Shown one piece after another: positions 12,601 to 18,958 of a stretch of DNA of 64,000 bases (within the stretch, counting starts at the first letter, position 1; each line of letters begins with the position of its first letter). The translations under genes were made by a program, and so were the position numbers. This DNA is from Citreicoccus inhibens (GTDB taxonomy: Bacteria; Myxococcota; Myxococcia; Myxococcales; Myxococcaceae): NCBI RefSeq assembly GCF_019039035.1, contig NZ_JAHNZT010000018.1:96097-160096 (forward strand). Direction: 5' to 3'. The notes under the pieces are model-generated. The model had not been told where the DNA came from. It made no database searches and saw nothing but the letters and a program-made list of their open reading frames with translations.

Positions 12601-15600
12601 CACGCGCGGCCGGACCTCACCGCGGAGCGCTTCGTCCCGTCAGCGCTGGGCACCAAGCCAGGAGCTCGCCTCTATCGCACGGGAGACAAGGCGCGCTGGT
12701 TGGCCCACCAGAACATCGAGTTCCTCGGACGACTCGATGGACAGGTGAAGCTGCGCGGCTTCCGCATCGAACTGGGCGAGGTGGAGTCCGCCCTGCGCGC
12801 CCTGCCCCATGTCCAGGACGCGGTGGCCGTGGTGCGCGAGGACATCCCAGGTCGTCGGCAGCTCGTCGGCTACGTCATGGGTCCCGCCACCGAATGGGAC
12901 ACGGACCGCGCGCGTCGAACCCTGGCTCGGCAGCTCCCCGAGTACATGGTTCCCGCCGCGCTCGTCCGGCTGGACGCACTGCCACTGCTGCCCAGCGGGA
13001 AGGTGCACCGAGGCGGCTTGCCCGCGGTCAGCGGTGACGGGCTGGCAGCGCGCGCCTTCGTTCCAGCCCGCACCGCGTTGGAGAAGGTCATCGCGGACAT
13101 CTGGGCGCCGCTGCTGGGCGTCTCGGAGGTTGGCGCGAGAGACCACTTCTTCGAGCTGGGTGGACACTCGCTGCTGGCCACCCAGGTGGCATCGCGGCTG
13201 AGAGAGGCCCTCCAGACGGACTTCCCCATCCGACTCCTCTTCGAGCTGCCCAACCTCTCGGACCTCGCGGCGCGGCTCGAAACGTTGCGACAAGATGCTC
13301 CCGGCGTTCGCGCGCCCGCGCCCATCGCGGTGCCACGCGACGTCGTCGTGCCGCAGTCGTTCGCGCAGCAGCGCCTGTGGTTCATCGCGCAGATCGACCG
13401 GACGGGCCACTCGTACAACGTGCCCATCTTCACGCGGCTCAAGGGCACCCTGAATGTCCAGGCCCTGGAGCGCACCCTGCGCGAGCTGATCCGCCGACAC
13501 GAAGTCCTCCGCACCACCTTCGCGGAGGTGGATGGGCAGCCCGTCCAGTGCATCGCGCCCGACCTGCCCTTCTCGCTGGTCGTGAAACCGCTCGCGGAGG
13601 ATGACCGCGACGACAACGCCATCCGAGCCCACGCGGAGCACGAAGTCCGCCAGCCGTTCGACTTGCGCCACGGCCCACTCTTCCGAGCCTCCGTGCTGCG
13701 CGTCCACGAAGACGACCACGTCGTCCTGCTCAACTTCCACCACACCATCTTCGATGGCTGGTCCATCGACGTGCTCTCGAAGGAGCTGAGCGCCGCGTAC
13801 ACCCACTTCGCGAACGGAGCAGAGCCCTCGCTTCCGCCGCTGCCCATCCAGTACGCCGACTATGCGCAATGGCAGCGCTCCTGGCTCCAGGGCGACGCGC
13901 TCGACTCCGACATTGCCTGGTGGAAGCACCAGCTCGCCGGCGCCCCTCCCATCCTGGAGCTGCCCACCGACAGGCCCAGGCCTCCGGTCCACTCCTTCCA
14001 CGGCGCCAACATCCGCGTCCCGCTTCCCTCTCCCCTCCACTCCTCCCTTCTCCACCTCGCGAGGCAAGAGGGCTCCACCCTCTTCATGTCTCTCCTCGCC
14101 GGCTTCCAGCTCCTCCTCTCGCGCTACTCCGGCCAGGACGATGTCGTCGTCGGCTCGCCCATCTCCGGCCGCAATCGTCGCGAGGTCGAGGGCCTCCTCG
14201 GCTTCTTCGTCAACACCCTCGCCCTTCGCGCGCAACCGGCCCCGGACTCGTCCTTCCGCCTCTTCCTGCGCCACGTCCGCGAAGCCTGCCTCGGAGCCTT
14301 CGCACATCAGGACATCCCCTTCGAACAGCTCGTCGATGCGCTCAAACCACCTCGCGACCTGAGCCGCACCCCGCTGTTCCAGGTCATGTTCGTCCTCCAG
14401 GGCGCGGCTTCACCGCTCTCCCTGCCGGGGCTGCCCGGAGAAGAGATCTCCTTCCAGACCGGCGTCTCTCGCTTCGACCTCATGCTCTTCATGAGAGAGA
14501 CCCGAAAGGGCCTGGAGGCGTTCTGGGAGTTCAACACCGCCCTCTTCGACGAGGCCACGGTGCGCCGCATGGCGGACCACTACGTCCGCCTCCTCGAAGC
14601 CGCGACCGCCCAGCCCGACTCGCCCCTCTCCCGCCTCACGCTCCTCTCCCAGCAGGAGCGCCACCAGCTCCTCGTCGACTGGAACGACACGCGCGTCACC
14701 TCCGCGTCACCGCACCTCATCCACCAGCTCGTGGAAGCCCAGGCCGCGCGCACGCCCGACGCCGTCGCGGTCACCCACGGCTCGGACTCCCTCACCTACG
14801 CGCAGCTCGATGCCCGCGCCAATCAGCTCGCGCACCACCTGCGCTCGCTCGGCGTCTCGCCTCTCGACACCGTCGGCCTCTGCCTGGAGCGCTCCAGCCT
14901 CGACATGCCCGTCGCCGTCCTCGCCTCTCTCAAGGCTGGCGCCGCCTATCTCCCGCTCGACCCCTCCTATCCCGCCGAGCGCCTCGCCTTCATGCTCGAG
15001 GACACGTCCGCGCCGATGGTCCTCGCGCACACCCTCTTCGCCGCGTCACTCCCGTCCTCGACGCAGGCCCGCATCGTTCGTCTCGACGAGCACGCGGCGG
15101 ACATCGCCCACTGCCCCACGCATTCGCTCGCGTTGGAGCTGTCCCCCGAGACGCCCTGCTACTTCGTCTACACGTCGGGCAGCACCGGCAAGCCCAAGGG
15201 CATCGTCATGTCCCACCGCGCGGTGGGCTACATGCTCGACTGGCTCACCCCGCGCCACGTCCTGCCCACGGGCACCACGCTTCAGTTCGCCTCGCTCAAC
15301 TTCGACGTCTCGTTCCAGGAGCTGTTCGGCACCTGGCGCCTGGGGGGGCGCGTGTTGCTCGTGACGAGCACGCTGCGCCAGGACCCCGTGGAAATGCTGC
15401 GGTACATGGTGCGCCACCAGGTGGATCGCCTGTATCTGCCCTTCGTCGCGCTCCAAGCGCTCTGCGACGCCGCCGCGCACGAGCCCGAGCTTCCACCGCT
15501 CGTCGAGGTCATCACCGCCGGGGAGCAACTCCAGGTGACGCCCGCGCTCGTCGCCTTCTTCGAGCGACTGCCCGGCTGCATCCTGGAGAATCAATACGGC

Positions 15601-17319
15601 CCCTCGGAGGCACACGCCGTCTCTACCTGGAGGGCCTCGGGTCCGCCGAGCACATGGCCCGCGCTGCCGCCCGTCGGCGTGCCCATGCCGCGCGTGCAGC
15701 TCTACGTCTTGGATACGCGAGGGGAGCCCTGCCCCATCGGCGTCCCCGGCGAGATCTTCGTCGGCGGAGAGACCCTCGCCCACGGCTATCACGCGCGGCC
15801 CGACCTCACCGCGGACCGGTTCATTCCCTCGCACCTGGACAGCACACCGGGAGCACGGCTCTACCGCACCGGAGACAAGGCCCGCTGGCTGGCCAACGGG
15901 AACCTCGAGTTCCTCGGGCGCCTCGATGGACAGGTGAAGCTGCGCGGCTTCCGCATCGAACTGGGTGAGGTGGAGTCCGCCCTGCGCGCAGCAGCCGGCG
16001 TGAAGGACGCCATCGTCGTCGTGCGCGAGGACACGCCCGGCGTCCGCCGCCTCGTGGGCTACCTCATCCTGTCCCCCGAGACGCCCTGGGAGCCCGAGGC
16101 CCTGCGCACATCGCTGGCGCGCAGACTCCCCGAGTACATGGTGCCCGCCGCGCTCGTCCGGCTGGACACCCTGCCGCTCATGCCCAGCGGAAAGGTGAAC
16201 CGAGGCGCCCTTCCACCACCCGACGCGAGTCAGGACAGCAGCCTCCAGCGGATGGCCCCGCGCACCGCCTTGGAACTCCAGCTCGCGCGCATCTTCGAGG
16301 AAGTGCTCGGAGTCTCATCCCTCGGCGTGCGCGACAGCTTCTTCGAGCTGGGCGGCCACTCTCTCCTCGCCGTGCGGCTCTTGGCCCGCGTGCGCGAGGC
16401 GACCGGCCGCGCGCTCCCCGTCGCCACCCTCTTCCAGAACGCCAACGTGGAGTCGCTCGCCGCGGTGCTGCGTCAGGCCGCGGAGGGCCCGCGCGCGGAC
16501 GGGTCTCCGCTCGTGGAGTTCCGAGGCGGCAAGCAACAGCGCCCCTTCTTCTGCGTCCATGCCGTCGGGGGCAATGTCCTCAGCTACATCGAGCTGGCCC
16601 GAGCCCTGGGAGACACGCAGCCCTTCTACGGACTCCAGGCGCGCGGACTGGAGGGCGACGTACCGCCCTGCCAGAGCATCCCGGAGATGGCCACCCTCTA
16701 TCTCGCCGCGATACGCGCCGTGCAGCCCCAGGGGCCGTATCTGCTCGGCGGCTGGTCGCTCGGAGGCTCCATCGCGCTGGAGATGGCGCAGCAACTCCGT
16801 GAGCAAGGTGAAGAGGTCGAGCTGCTCGTCCTCATCGACACCTACGCGCGGCTCATCCCCAAGGGAGAGACACCGAACCTCCAGGTCGAGGCCACGCGAG
16901 CGAGCACGCTGTTCTACCAAGACCTCTTGCGCGCGGCCGGTCACGCGCTGCCGCTGCCCGACGCGGAGCTGGAGCAACTGGAGCCCTCGCGCCGACTCCA
17001 GCTCCTCGAGGAAGCCAGCCGAGCCACCGCCGGGCAGCCGCTCCAGGCCCTGCGAGACGTCTTCCAGACCCACCTGCTGCTGGGCTGGACGTACGAGCCA
17101 CGCGCATATCAGGGACGCGTCCTGCTCCTCGAAGCGAGTGAACCCGCCCGCACGCGAGGCTGGGAGGAGTTCATCACCGGTCCGTTGGAGATCCAGACCA
17201 TCCCCGGCGACCACTACTCCATCCTGCGAGGCGCACGCGTCCAGCAACTCGCCACCGCGCTGCGCACGGCCCTGGAGAAAGCCCGAGCCCCCCGACCGGA
17301 GCAGGCCCGCTCGGCCTGA
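3694..17319 (+). CDS. four-module NRPS, (C-A-PCP)x4-TE
   Basis: 4541 aa. Condensation HHxxxDG motifs: module 1 HHIICDV at 176-182 (final Gly is Val), module 2 HHIVCDG at 1238, module 3 HHIIFDG at 2288, module 4 HHTIFDG at 3349. Carrier serines are Ser1048, Ser2096, Ser3159 and Ser4223. The C-terminal thioesterase has Ser4355 (GWSLGG), Asp4382 and His4507; the 27-residue Ser-Asp spacing equals that of surfactin TE. Adenylation pocket codes read by alignment to GrsA: module 1 DVQFNAHAGK (Pro-like, divergent), module 2 DMFDNGLTFK (nearest to Ala-type DLFNNALTYK), module 3 DVQFIAQVAK and module 4 DVQYIAQAVK (both Pro-like, Gln at 322). No epimerase, methyltransferase, cyclisation or ketosynthase domain is present. 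The likely product is a short Pro-rich peptide or part of one. The ATG has no obvious Shine-Dalgarno sequence. An MFS exporter starts 9 bp after the stop. Confidence 0.95.
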   Translation: MNEHPGSPLPRDTQSAGALAPAAPPPKPARRAPPVVPVSRQGTLPLSFAQLRLWFIDQLAPENSSYNVSYFMRLTGPLNAPALERAFVAWVQRHEALRTHFEEVDGRPEQRIAPHLDVALPVEALDATGAEDAAIALRRLAEAEVRRPFQLKQGPMFRARLIQLAPQVHALLFTVHHIICDVWSLGLMERELKALYVAALAGAEPTLPPLTVQYADYVAWQREWMRGDVLEGQLAWWKAQLAGAPASLDLPTDRPRPPVQSSRGARYRVALPATLSTDLQTLSRKEGVTSFMTLLAGFQALLARYSGQSDIVVGTPIAARGRRELEGVFGFFANTLALRVEVSGEQDFRTLLAQVRKVCLGAYAHPDVPLEQLVEALQPVRDLSRTPLFQVMFIQESGASALQLPGVAVEELEFEPGVSRFDLAVFMRETPDGIRSWWEYNTDLFDEATVARMAAHYARLLEGAVAQPSRPLASLPLLSEAERHQLLVEWNDSAVSVPPAPGAHSLFEEAVRRAPGAIAVRFEETTLTYDALNQHANRLAHLLREHGVGPDAPVALCVERSLSLPIALLAILKAGGAYCPLDPAYPPERLALMLQSSRAKLLLTQRHLEPSLPRDVAPVLLLDDDAPALAAQPGTNPAPISGPDHLAYVIFTSGSTGVPKAVAMPHRQLLNLIHWQNLRSTAPRARTLQFSALSFDVCFQELLPTLVAGGEVVLLTDDVRRDTHALLHLLRERAVERLFLPFVALQHLAEVSAEEGLLPLHLLEINTAGEQLRLTPALRRMLRALPACALDNHYGPTETHAGTAFMLRGAPESWPDLPPIGKPITNARIYLLDAYLQPVPLGVPGELYIGGKQLARGYLHRPDLTAERFLPDCHAPTPGERMYRTGDFARFLPSGDIEFLGRRDAQVKVRGYRVELHEVEAALSAVEGVQDVAVVARDEAGLGKQLFAYVVPKPGITLDTATLRSALKGRLPEYMVPAAFTTLAAFPLTPSGKLDRKALPTPVLASDEESFVAPRTPVETAVASLWAQLLHLPRVGVSDNFFERGGHSLLATQVVSRLRTRFLVDLPLRALFEHPTVEELAHHLQSLVGPQASASTLPPAPPLVAKPRTGPLPLSFAQQRLWFIHQFDTASFAYNLPLFLQLRGPLDVGALEQGFSSLIQRHEALRTTFTQVDSRPVQVLSPVVDFVLASRRIDSLDEALRLAEEEVRRPFDLRQGPLVRASLLQVEPHHHVLLITLHHIVCDGWSLDVLQRELAAFYTAFSQGQPAPVLPSLSVQYADFSRWQREWLTGTVLDSLLASWKQRLAGAPPALELPTDLPRPPVQSFRGAHLPVSLPPELSGALDALCRQHGVTPFMALLASFHALLSRYSGQDDIVVGAPIAGRTQPELEPLIGFFANTVPLRLHLPNGTTFAQLLGRAREASLAAFAHQELPFEQLVDALGLERDLSRTPLFQVMFVLQNAATATLELPGITASTLDVETGMSKFDLTLFAQPTPTGLSFLWEYNLDLFTRTTVERMADHHARLLASALARPDSRISDLPLLSEAERHQLLVEWNRNEADFPRDATLHGLVEAQVRRTPDAVAVISTEKRLTYRELDARANQLAHRLRGMGVGPEVRVGLCVERTADMVVGVLGILKAGGAYVPLDPNYPKERLAWLLQDARGPALVAHSRLLATLPEHPAPAVCLDTDPELPHQPEHAPDVEVLPENLSYLIYTSGSTGRPKGVAIAHRNAVAVIQWSLDTYDRAALQGVLASTSLNFDMSVFELFAPLSCGGSVVVARNALHLAELPAAHEVTLIDTVPSAMALLVQQGAVPPHAHIVNLGGEAIPGTLARLVYSVPTVHKLYNLYGPSEDTTFSTVSRVGVEREPDIGRPLSNTRAYLLDAQLQPVPVGVVGELYLAGEGTTRGYLLRPDLTAERYIPAPYGPPGSRMYRTGDRVKYRADGVLEYLGRADFQVKIRGFRVELGEIETALRAHDAVKDVVVVAVDEGVGKRLVGYVAPKPGHTLDAADLKTRLRQSLPEYMVPGALIVLDALPLNPNGKVDRKALPAPEAALDTREFVAPRTPLEQVVADIWAPLLGLSRLGAEDNFFDLGGHSLMATQAASRLRETLSIDFPVRLLFEARTVEALATRLEDVRHENQPARLPPLVPMKRSQRSPQSFAQQRLWFIAQIDATGHAYHVPMFSRLRGPIDDTALEKSIALIVQRHGVLRTVFTEENGQPLQHVLPAMSVALQRETLSLAEGQDVPQAIRARAERAIRQPFDLRQGPLLRAILVRVDAEDHVLLFAFHHIIFDGWSIDVLSKELSAAYTHFANGAEPSLPPLPIQYADYAQWQRSWLQGDALDSDIAWWKHQLAGAPPILELPTDRPRPPVHSFHGANIRVPLPSPLHSSLLHLARQEGSTLFMSLLAGFQLLLSRYSGQDDVVVGSPISGRNRREVEGLLGFFVNTLALRAQPAPDSSFRLFLRHVREACLGAFAHQDIPFEQLVDALKPPRDLSRTPLFQVMFVLQGAASPLSLPGAPGEEFAFQTGVSRFDLMLYVRETPRGLEAFWEFNTALFDEATVRRMADHYVRLLEAATTQPDSPLSRLTLLSQQERHQLLVDWNDARPEAPRLIHHLVEAQAARTPDAVAVTHGSDSLTYAQLDARANQLAHHLRALGVSPLDTVGLCLERSSLDMPVAVLASLKAGAAYLPLDPSYPAERLAFMLEDTSAPMVLAHTLFAASLPSSTQARIVRLDEHAADIARCPTHSLALELSAEMPCYVIYTSGSTGKPKGIVMPHRAASNMLTWQLPRSRQPTGTTLQFASLNFDVSFQELFGTWGCGGTLLLITSELRRDPPALLRHMARHQVTRLFAPFVALQALCDAATHEAELPPLTELITAGEQLQVTPALVAVFERLPECSLENQYGPSETHVATAWLAKGAPRTWPALPPVGVPITTLSVYILDASGEPSPIGVPGEVFIGGESLALGYHARPDLTAERFVPSALGTKPGARLYRTGDKARWLAHQNIEFLGRLDGQVKLRGFRIELGEVESALRALPHVQDAVAVVREDIPGRRQLVGYVMGPATEWDTDRARRTLARQLPEYMVPAALVRLDALPLLPSGKVHRGGLPAVSGDGLAARAFVPARTALEKVIADIWAPLLGVSEVGARDHFFELGGHSLLATQVASRLREALQTDFPIRLLFELPNLSDLAARLETLRQDAPGVRAPAPIAVPRDVVVPQSFAQQRLWFIAQIDRTGHSYNVPIFTRLKGTLNVQALERTLRELIRRHEVLRTTFAEVDGQPVQCIAPDLPFSLVVKPLAEDDRDDNAIRAHAEHEVRQPFDLRHGPLFRASVLRVHEDDHVVLLNFHHTIFDGWSIDVLSKELSAAYTHFANGAEPSLPPLPIQYADYAQWQRSWLQGDALDSDIAWWKHQLAGAPPILELPTDRPRPPVHSFHGANIRVPLPSPLHSSLLHLARQEGSTLFMSLLAGFQLLLSRYSGQDDVVVGSPISGRNRREVEGLLGFFVNTLALRAQPAPDSSFRLFLRHVREACLGAFAHQDIPFEQLVDALKPPRDLSRTPLFQVMFVLQGAASPLSLPGLPGEEISFQTGVSRFDLMLFMRETRKGLEAFWEFNTALFDEATVRRMADHYVRLLEAATAQPDSPLSRLTLLSQQERHQLLVDWNDTRVTSASPHLIHQLVEAQAARTPDAVAVTHGSDSLTYAQLDARANQLAHHLRSLGVSPLDTVGLCLERSSLDMPVAVLASLKAGAAYLPLDPSYPAERLAFMLEDTSAPMVLAHTLFAASLPSSTQARIVRLDEHAADIAHCPTHSLALELSPETPCYFVYTSGSTGKPKGIVMSHRAVGYMLDWLTPRHVLPTGTTLQFASLNFDVSFQELFGTWRLGGRVLLVTSTLRQDPVEMLRYMVRHQVDRLYLPFVALQALCDAAAHEPELPPLVEVITAGEQLQVTPALVAFFERLPGCILENQYGPSEAHAVSTWRASGPPSTWPALPPVGVPMPRVQLYVLDTRGEPCPIGVPGEIFVGGETLAHGYHARPDLTADRFIPSHLDSTPGARLYRTGDKARWLANGNLEFLGRLDGQVKLRGFRIELGEVESALRAAAGVKDAIVVVREDTPGVRRLVGYLILSPETPWEPEALRTSLARRLPEYMVPAALVRLDTLPLMPSGKVNRGALPPPDASQDSSLQRMAPRTALELQLARIFEEVLGVSSLGVRDSFFELGGHSLLAVRLLARVREATGRALPVATLFQNANVESLAAVLRQAAEGPRADGSPLVEFRGGKQQRPFFCVHAVGGNVLSYIELARALGDTQPFYGLQARGLEGDVPPCQSIPEMATLYLAAIRAVQPQGPYLLGGWSLGGSIALEMAQQLREQGEEVELLVLIDTYARLIPKGETPNLQVEATRASTLFYQDLLRAAGHALPLPDAELEQLEPSRRLQLLEEASRATAGQPLQALRDVFQTHLLLGWTYEPRAYQGRVLLLEASEPARTRGWEEFITGPLEIQTIPGDHYSILRGARVQQLATALRTALEKARAPRPEQARSA
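10564..12021 (+). repeat. intragenic near-identical module repeat, copy 1
   Basis: Runs from the condensation motif of module 3 (ATCTTCGATGGCTGG) through the A3 motif of its adenylation domain. It matches 13747-15210 almost base for base, offset 3183 and then 3189. In the first ~680 bases I count only four substitutions. The divergent patches are around 11246-11330 and the C-A linker near 11505-11525, where copy 2 is 6 bases longer. A further identical ~70-base patch lies at 12077-12148. Confidence 0.93.
13747..15210 (+). repeat. intragenic near-identical module repeat, copy 2
   Basis: Second copy, covering the C-domain second half and the N-terminal part of the A domain of module 4. Identity begins abruptly inside the HHxxFDG motif and fades after the A3 core, leaving the pocket-lining region mostly independent between the two modules. 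This is typical of recent module duplication or gene conversion in an NRPS gene, and a place where short-read assemblies can collapse. Confidence 0.93.
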
Positions 17320-17328
17320 GGCGCCACC

Positions 17329-18954
17329 ATGTCCACGGCTCCCGCGCCCACCTATCCCGCGAACAAGTGGCTCATCACCGCGTCGGTGTCCTTCGGCACG
17401 TTGATGGCGGCCATCGACGCGTCCATCGTCAACGTGGCGCTGTCCCAGATTCGCGCCTCGGTGGGCGCCACCACGCAGGAAATCACCTGGGCCTCCACCA
17501 GCTACTCCATCGCCACGGTGATGGTGATGCCGCTGTCGGCCTTCCTCGGGCGCATGTTTGGACAGAAGCGCTCGTACCTCACGTGCCTCGCCCTCTTTAT
17601 CGGCGGCTCGTTCCTCTGCGGCCTCGCGTGGAGCCTGCCGGTGCTCATCCTCTTCCGCTTCATCCAGGGGCTGGGCGCGGGCGCGCTCCCGCCCACCGAG
17701 CAAGCCATCCTCCGGCAGACCTTCCCACCCGAGGAGCAGGCCATGGCCATGGCCATCTTCACCATGGTCATCACCGTGGGCCCGGCGGTGGGCCCCACGC
17801 TCGGCGGCTACATCGTCGACAACTTCCATTGGTCGTGGATCTTCTTCATCAACCTGCCCCTGGGCTTCATCGGGCTGTTGATGGTGGGCCGCTTCGTGGA
17901 AGAGCCCGAGGACGTGCGCCTCGCGCTGCGCACCGCCGCCGAGGAGCAGCGCCGCAACATGGACTGGTCCGGAATCATCCTCATGTGCGTGGGGATGGCC
18001 TCGCTCCAGTTCGTCTTCGAGGAGGGCCAGAGCCACGACTGGTTCGAGTCCCCTGAAATCGTCGCCGTGGCCCTGGTCGCCGCCGTGACCCTGCCCGCCT
18101 TCGTGCTGCGTGAACTCACCGCGCCGGTGCCCGCCGTCAACCTGCGCCTGTTCAAGGACCCTGTCTTCACCTCGGGCACGGTGCTCGGCGGACTGATGTT
18201 CTTCATCCTCGTGTCGAGCATGTTCCTGCTGCCGCTCTTCATGCAGGAGCTGCTGGGCTTCACCGCGATGCAATCCGGCCTGGCGCTCATGCCACGCACG
18301 CTGGTGATGATCGTCACCATGCCCCTGGTAGGACGGCTGTACTCACGCGTCCCGCCGCAGGTGCTCATCAGCTCGGGGCTGCTCATCGCGGGCCTGGGCG
18401 TGTACCGCTGCGCCAGCTTCACCTTGGACACCGGCGCCCTGGACATCGTCACCGCCATCTTCCTCCAGGGGCTCGGCACCAGCTTGCTCTTCGTGCCGCT
18501 CAACACCGTCGCGTTCGATGGCATCCCTCGACCCAAGCTCGCGGACGCCTCGGGGCTCAACACGCTCTTGCGTCAGCTCTCCAGCTCCGTGGGGTTGGCG
18601 GTGTTCGCCGCGCTCCTGGCGCGCTACACGGCGCAGGCGCACGTGGGCGTCTCCGCGCAGCTCGCCTCGGACCGCATCGAGGTCATCGAGCGCGTGGCGC
18701 AATACAAGGCCAGCTTCATGGCCAAGGGCATGGACGCGCTCAGCGCGCACGAGGCCAGCCTGCGCCTCCTGGCGGGCTCCGCGCTGAGGCAGGCCACGGT
18801 GCTCGCCTTCGACAAGCTGTTCCTCCTGGGCGCGCTGCTGTTCCTGCTGGCCGTGCCCCTCATGCTCTTCCTTCGGACCGCGCCCAAGGTCGCCGCCAGC
18901 GTCCCGGCGCCGACCCCCGCGCCGCCGAAGGCTCACGTGGACGTGGAGATTTGA
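17329..18954 (+). CDS. MFS drug/peptide exporter, DHA2 (EmrB-type, 14 TM)
   Basis: 541 aa, start 9 bp after the NRPS stop. The N-terminal helix contains TLMAAIDASIVNVALSQI, the characteristic motif D1 region of 14-helix H+ antiporters. It is followed by GRMFGQKRSYL (motif A) and FRFIQGLGAGALPP and GPAVGPTLGGYI (motif C, antiporter signature). The tail is Pro/Ala-rich and cytoplasmic. It should move the peptide product across the inner membrane, together with the HlyD-type adaptor encoded 4 bp downstream. No TolC-type outer-membrane channel is encoded in the window. Self-resistance and export of the NRPS product are inferred from the operon arrangement. Confidence 0.92.
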   Translation: MSTAPAPTYPANKWLITASVSFGTLMAAIDASIVNVALSQIRASVGATTQEITWASTSYSIATVMVMPLSAFLGRMFGQKRSYLTCLALFIGGSFLCGLAWSLPVLILFRFIQGLGAGALPPTEQAILRQTFPPEEQAMAMAIFTMVITVGPAVGPTLGGYIVDNFHWSWIFFINLPLGFIGLLMVGRFVEEPEDVRLALRTAAEEQRRNMDWSGIILMCVGMASLQFVFEEGQSHDWFESPEIVAVALVAAVTLPAFVLRELTAPVPAVNLRLFKDPVFTSGTVLGGLMFFILVSSMFLLPLFMQELLGFTAMQSGLALMPRTLVMIVTMPLVGRLYSRVPPQVLISSGLLIAGLGVYRCASFTLDTGALDIVTAIFLQGLGTSLLFVPLNTVAFDGIPRPKLADASGLNTLLRQLSSSVGLAVFAALLARYTAQAHVGVSAQLASDRIEVIERVAQYKASFMAKGMDALSAHEASLRLLAGSALRQATVLAFDKLFLLGALLFLLAVPLMLFLRTAPKVAASVPAPTPAPPKAHVDVEI

Positions 18955-18958
18955 CGCG

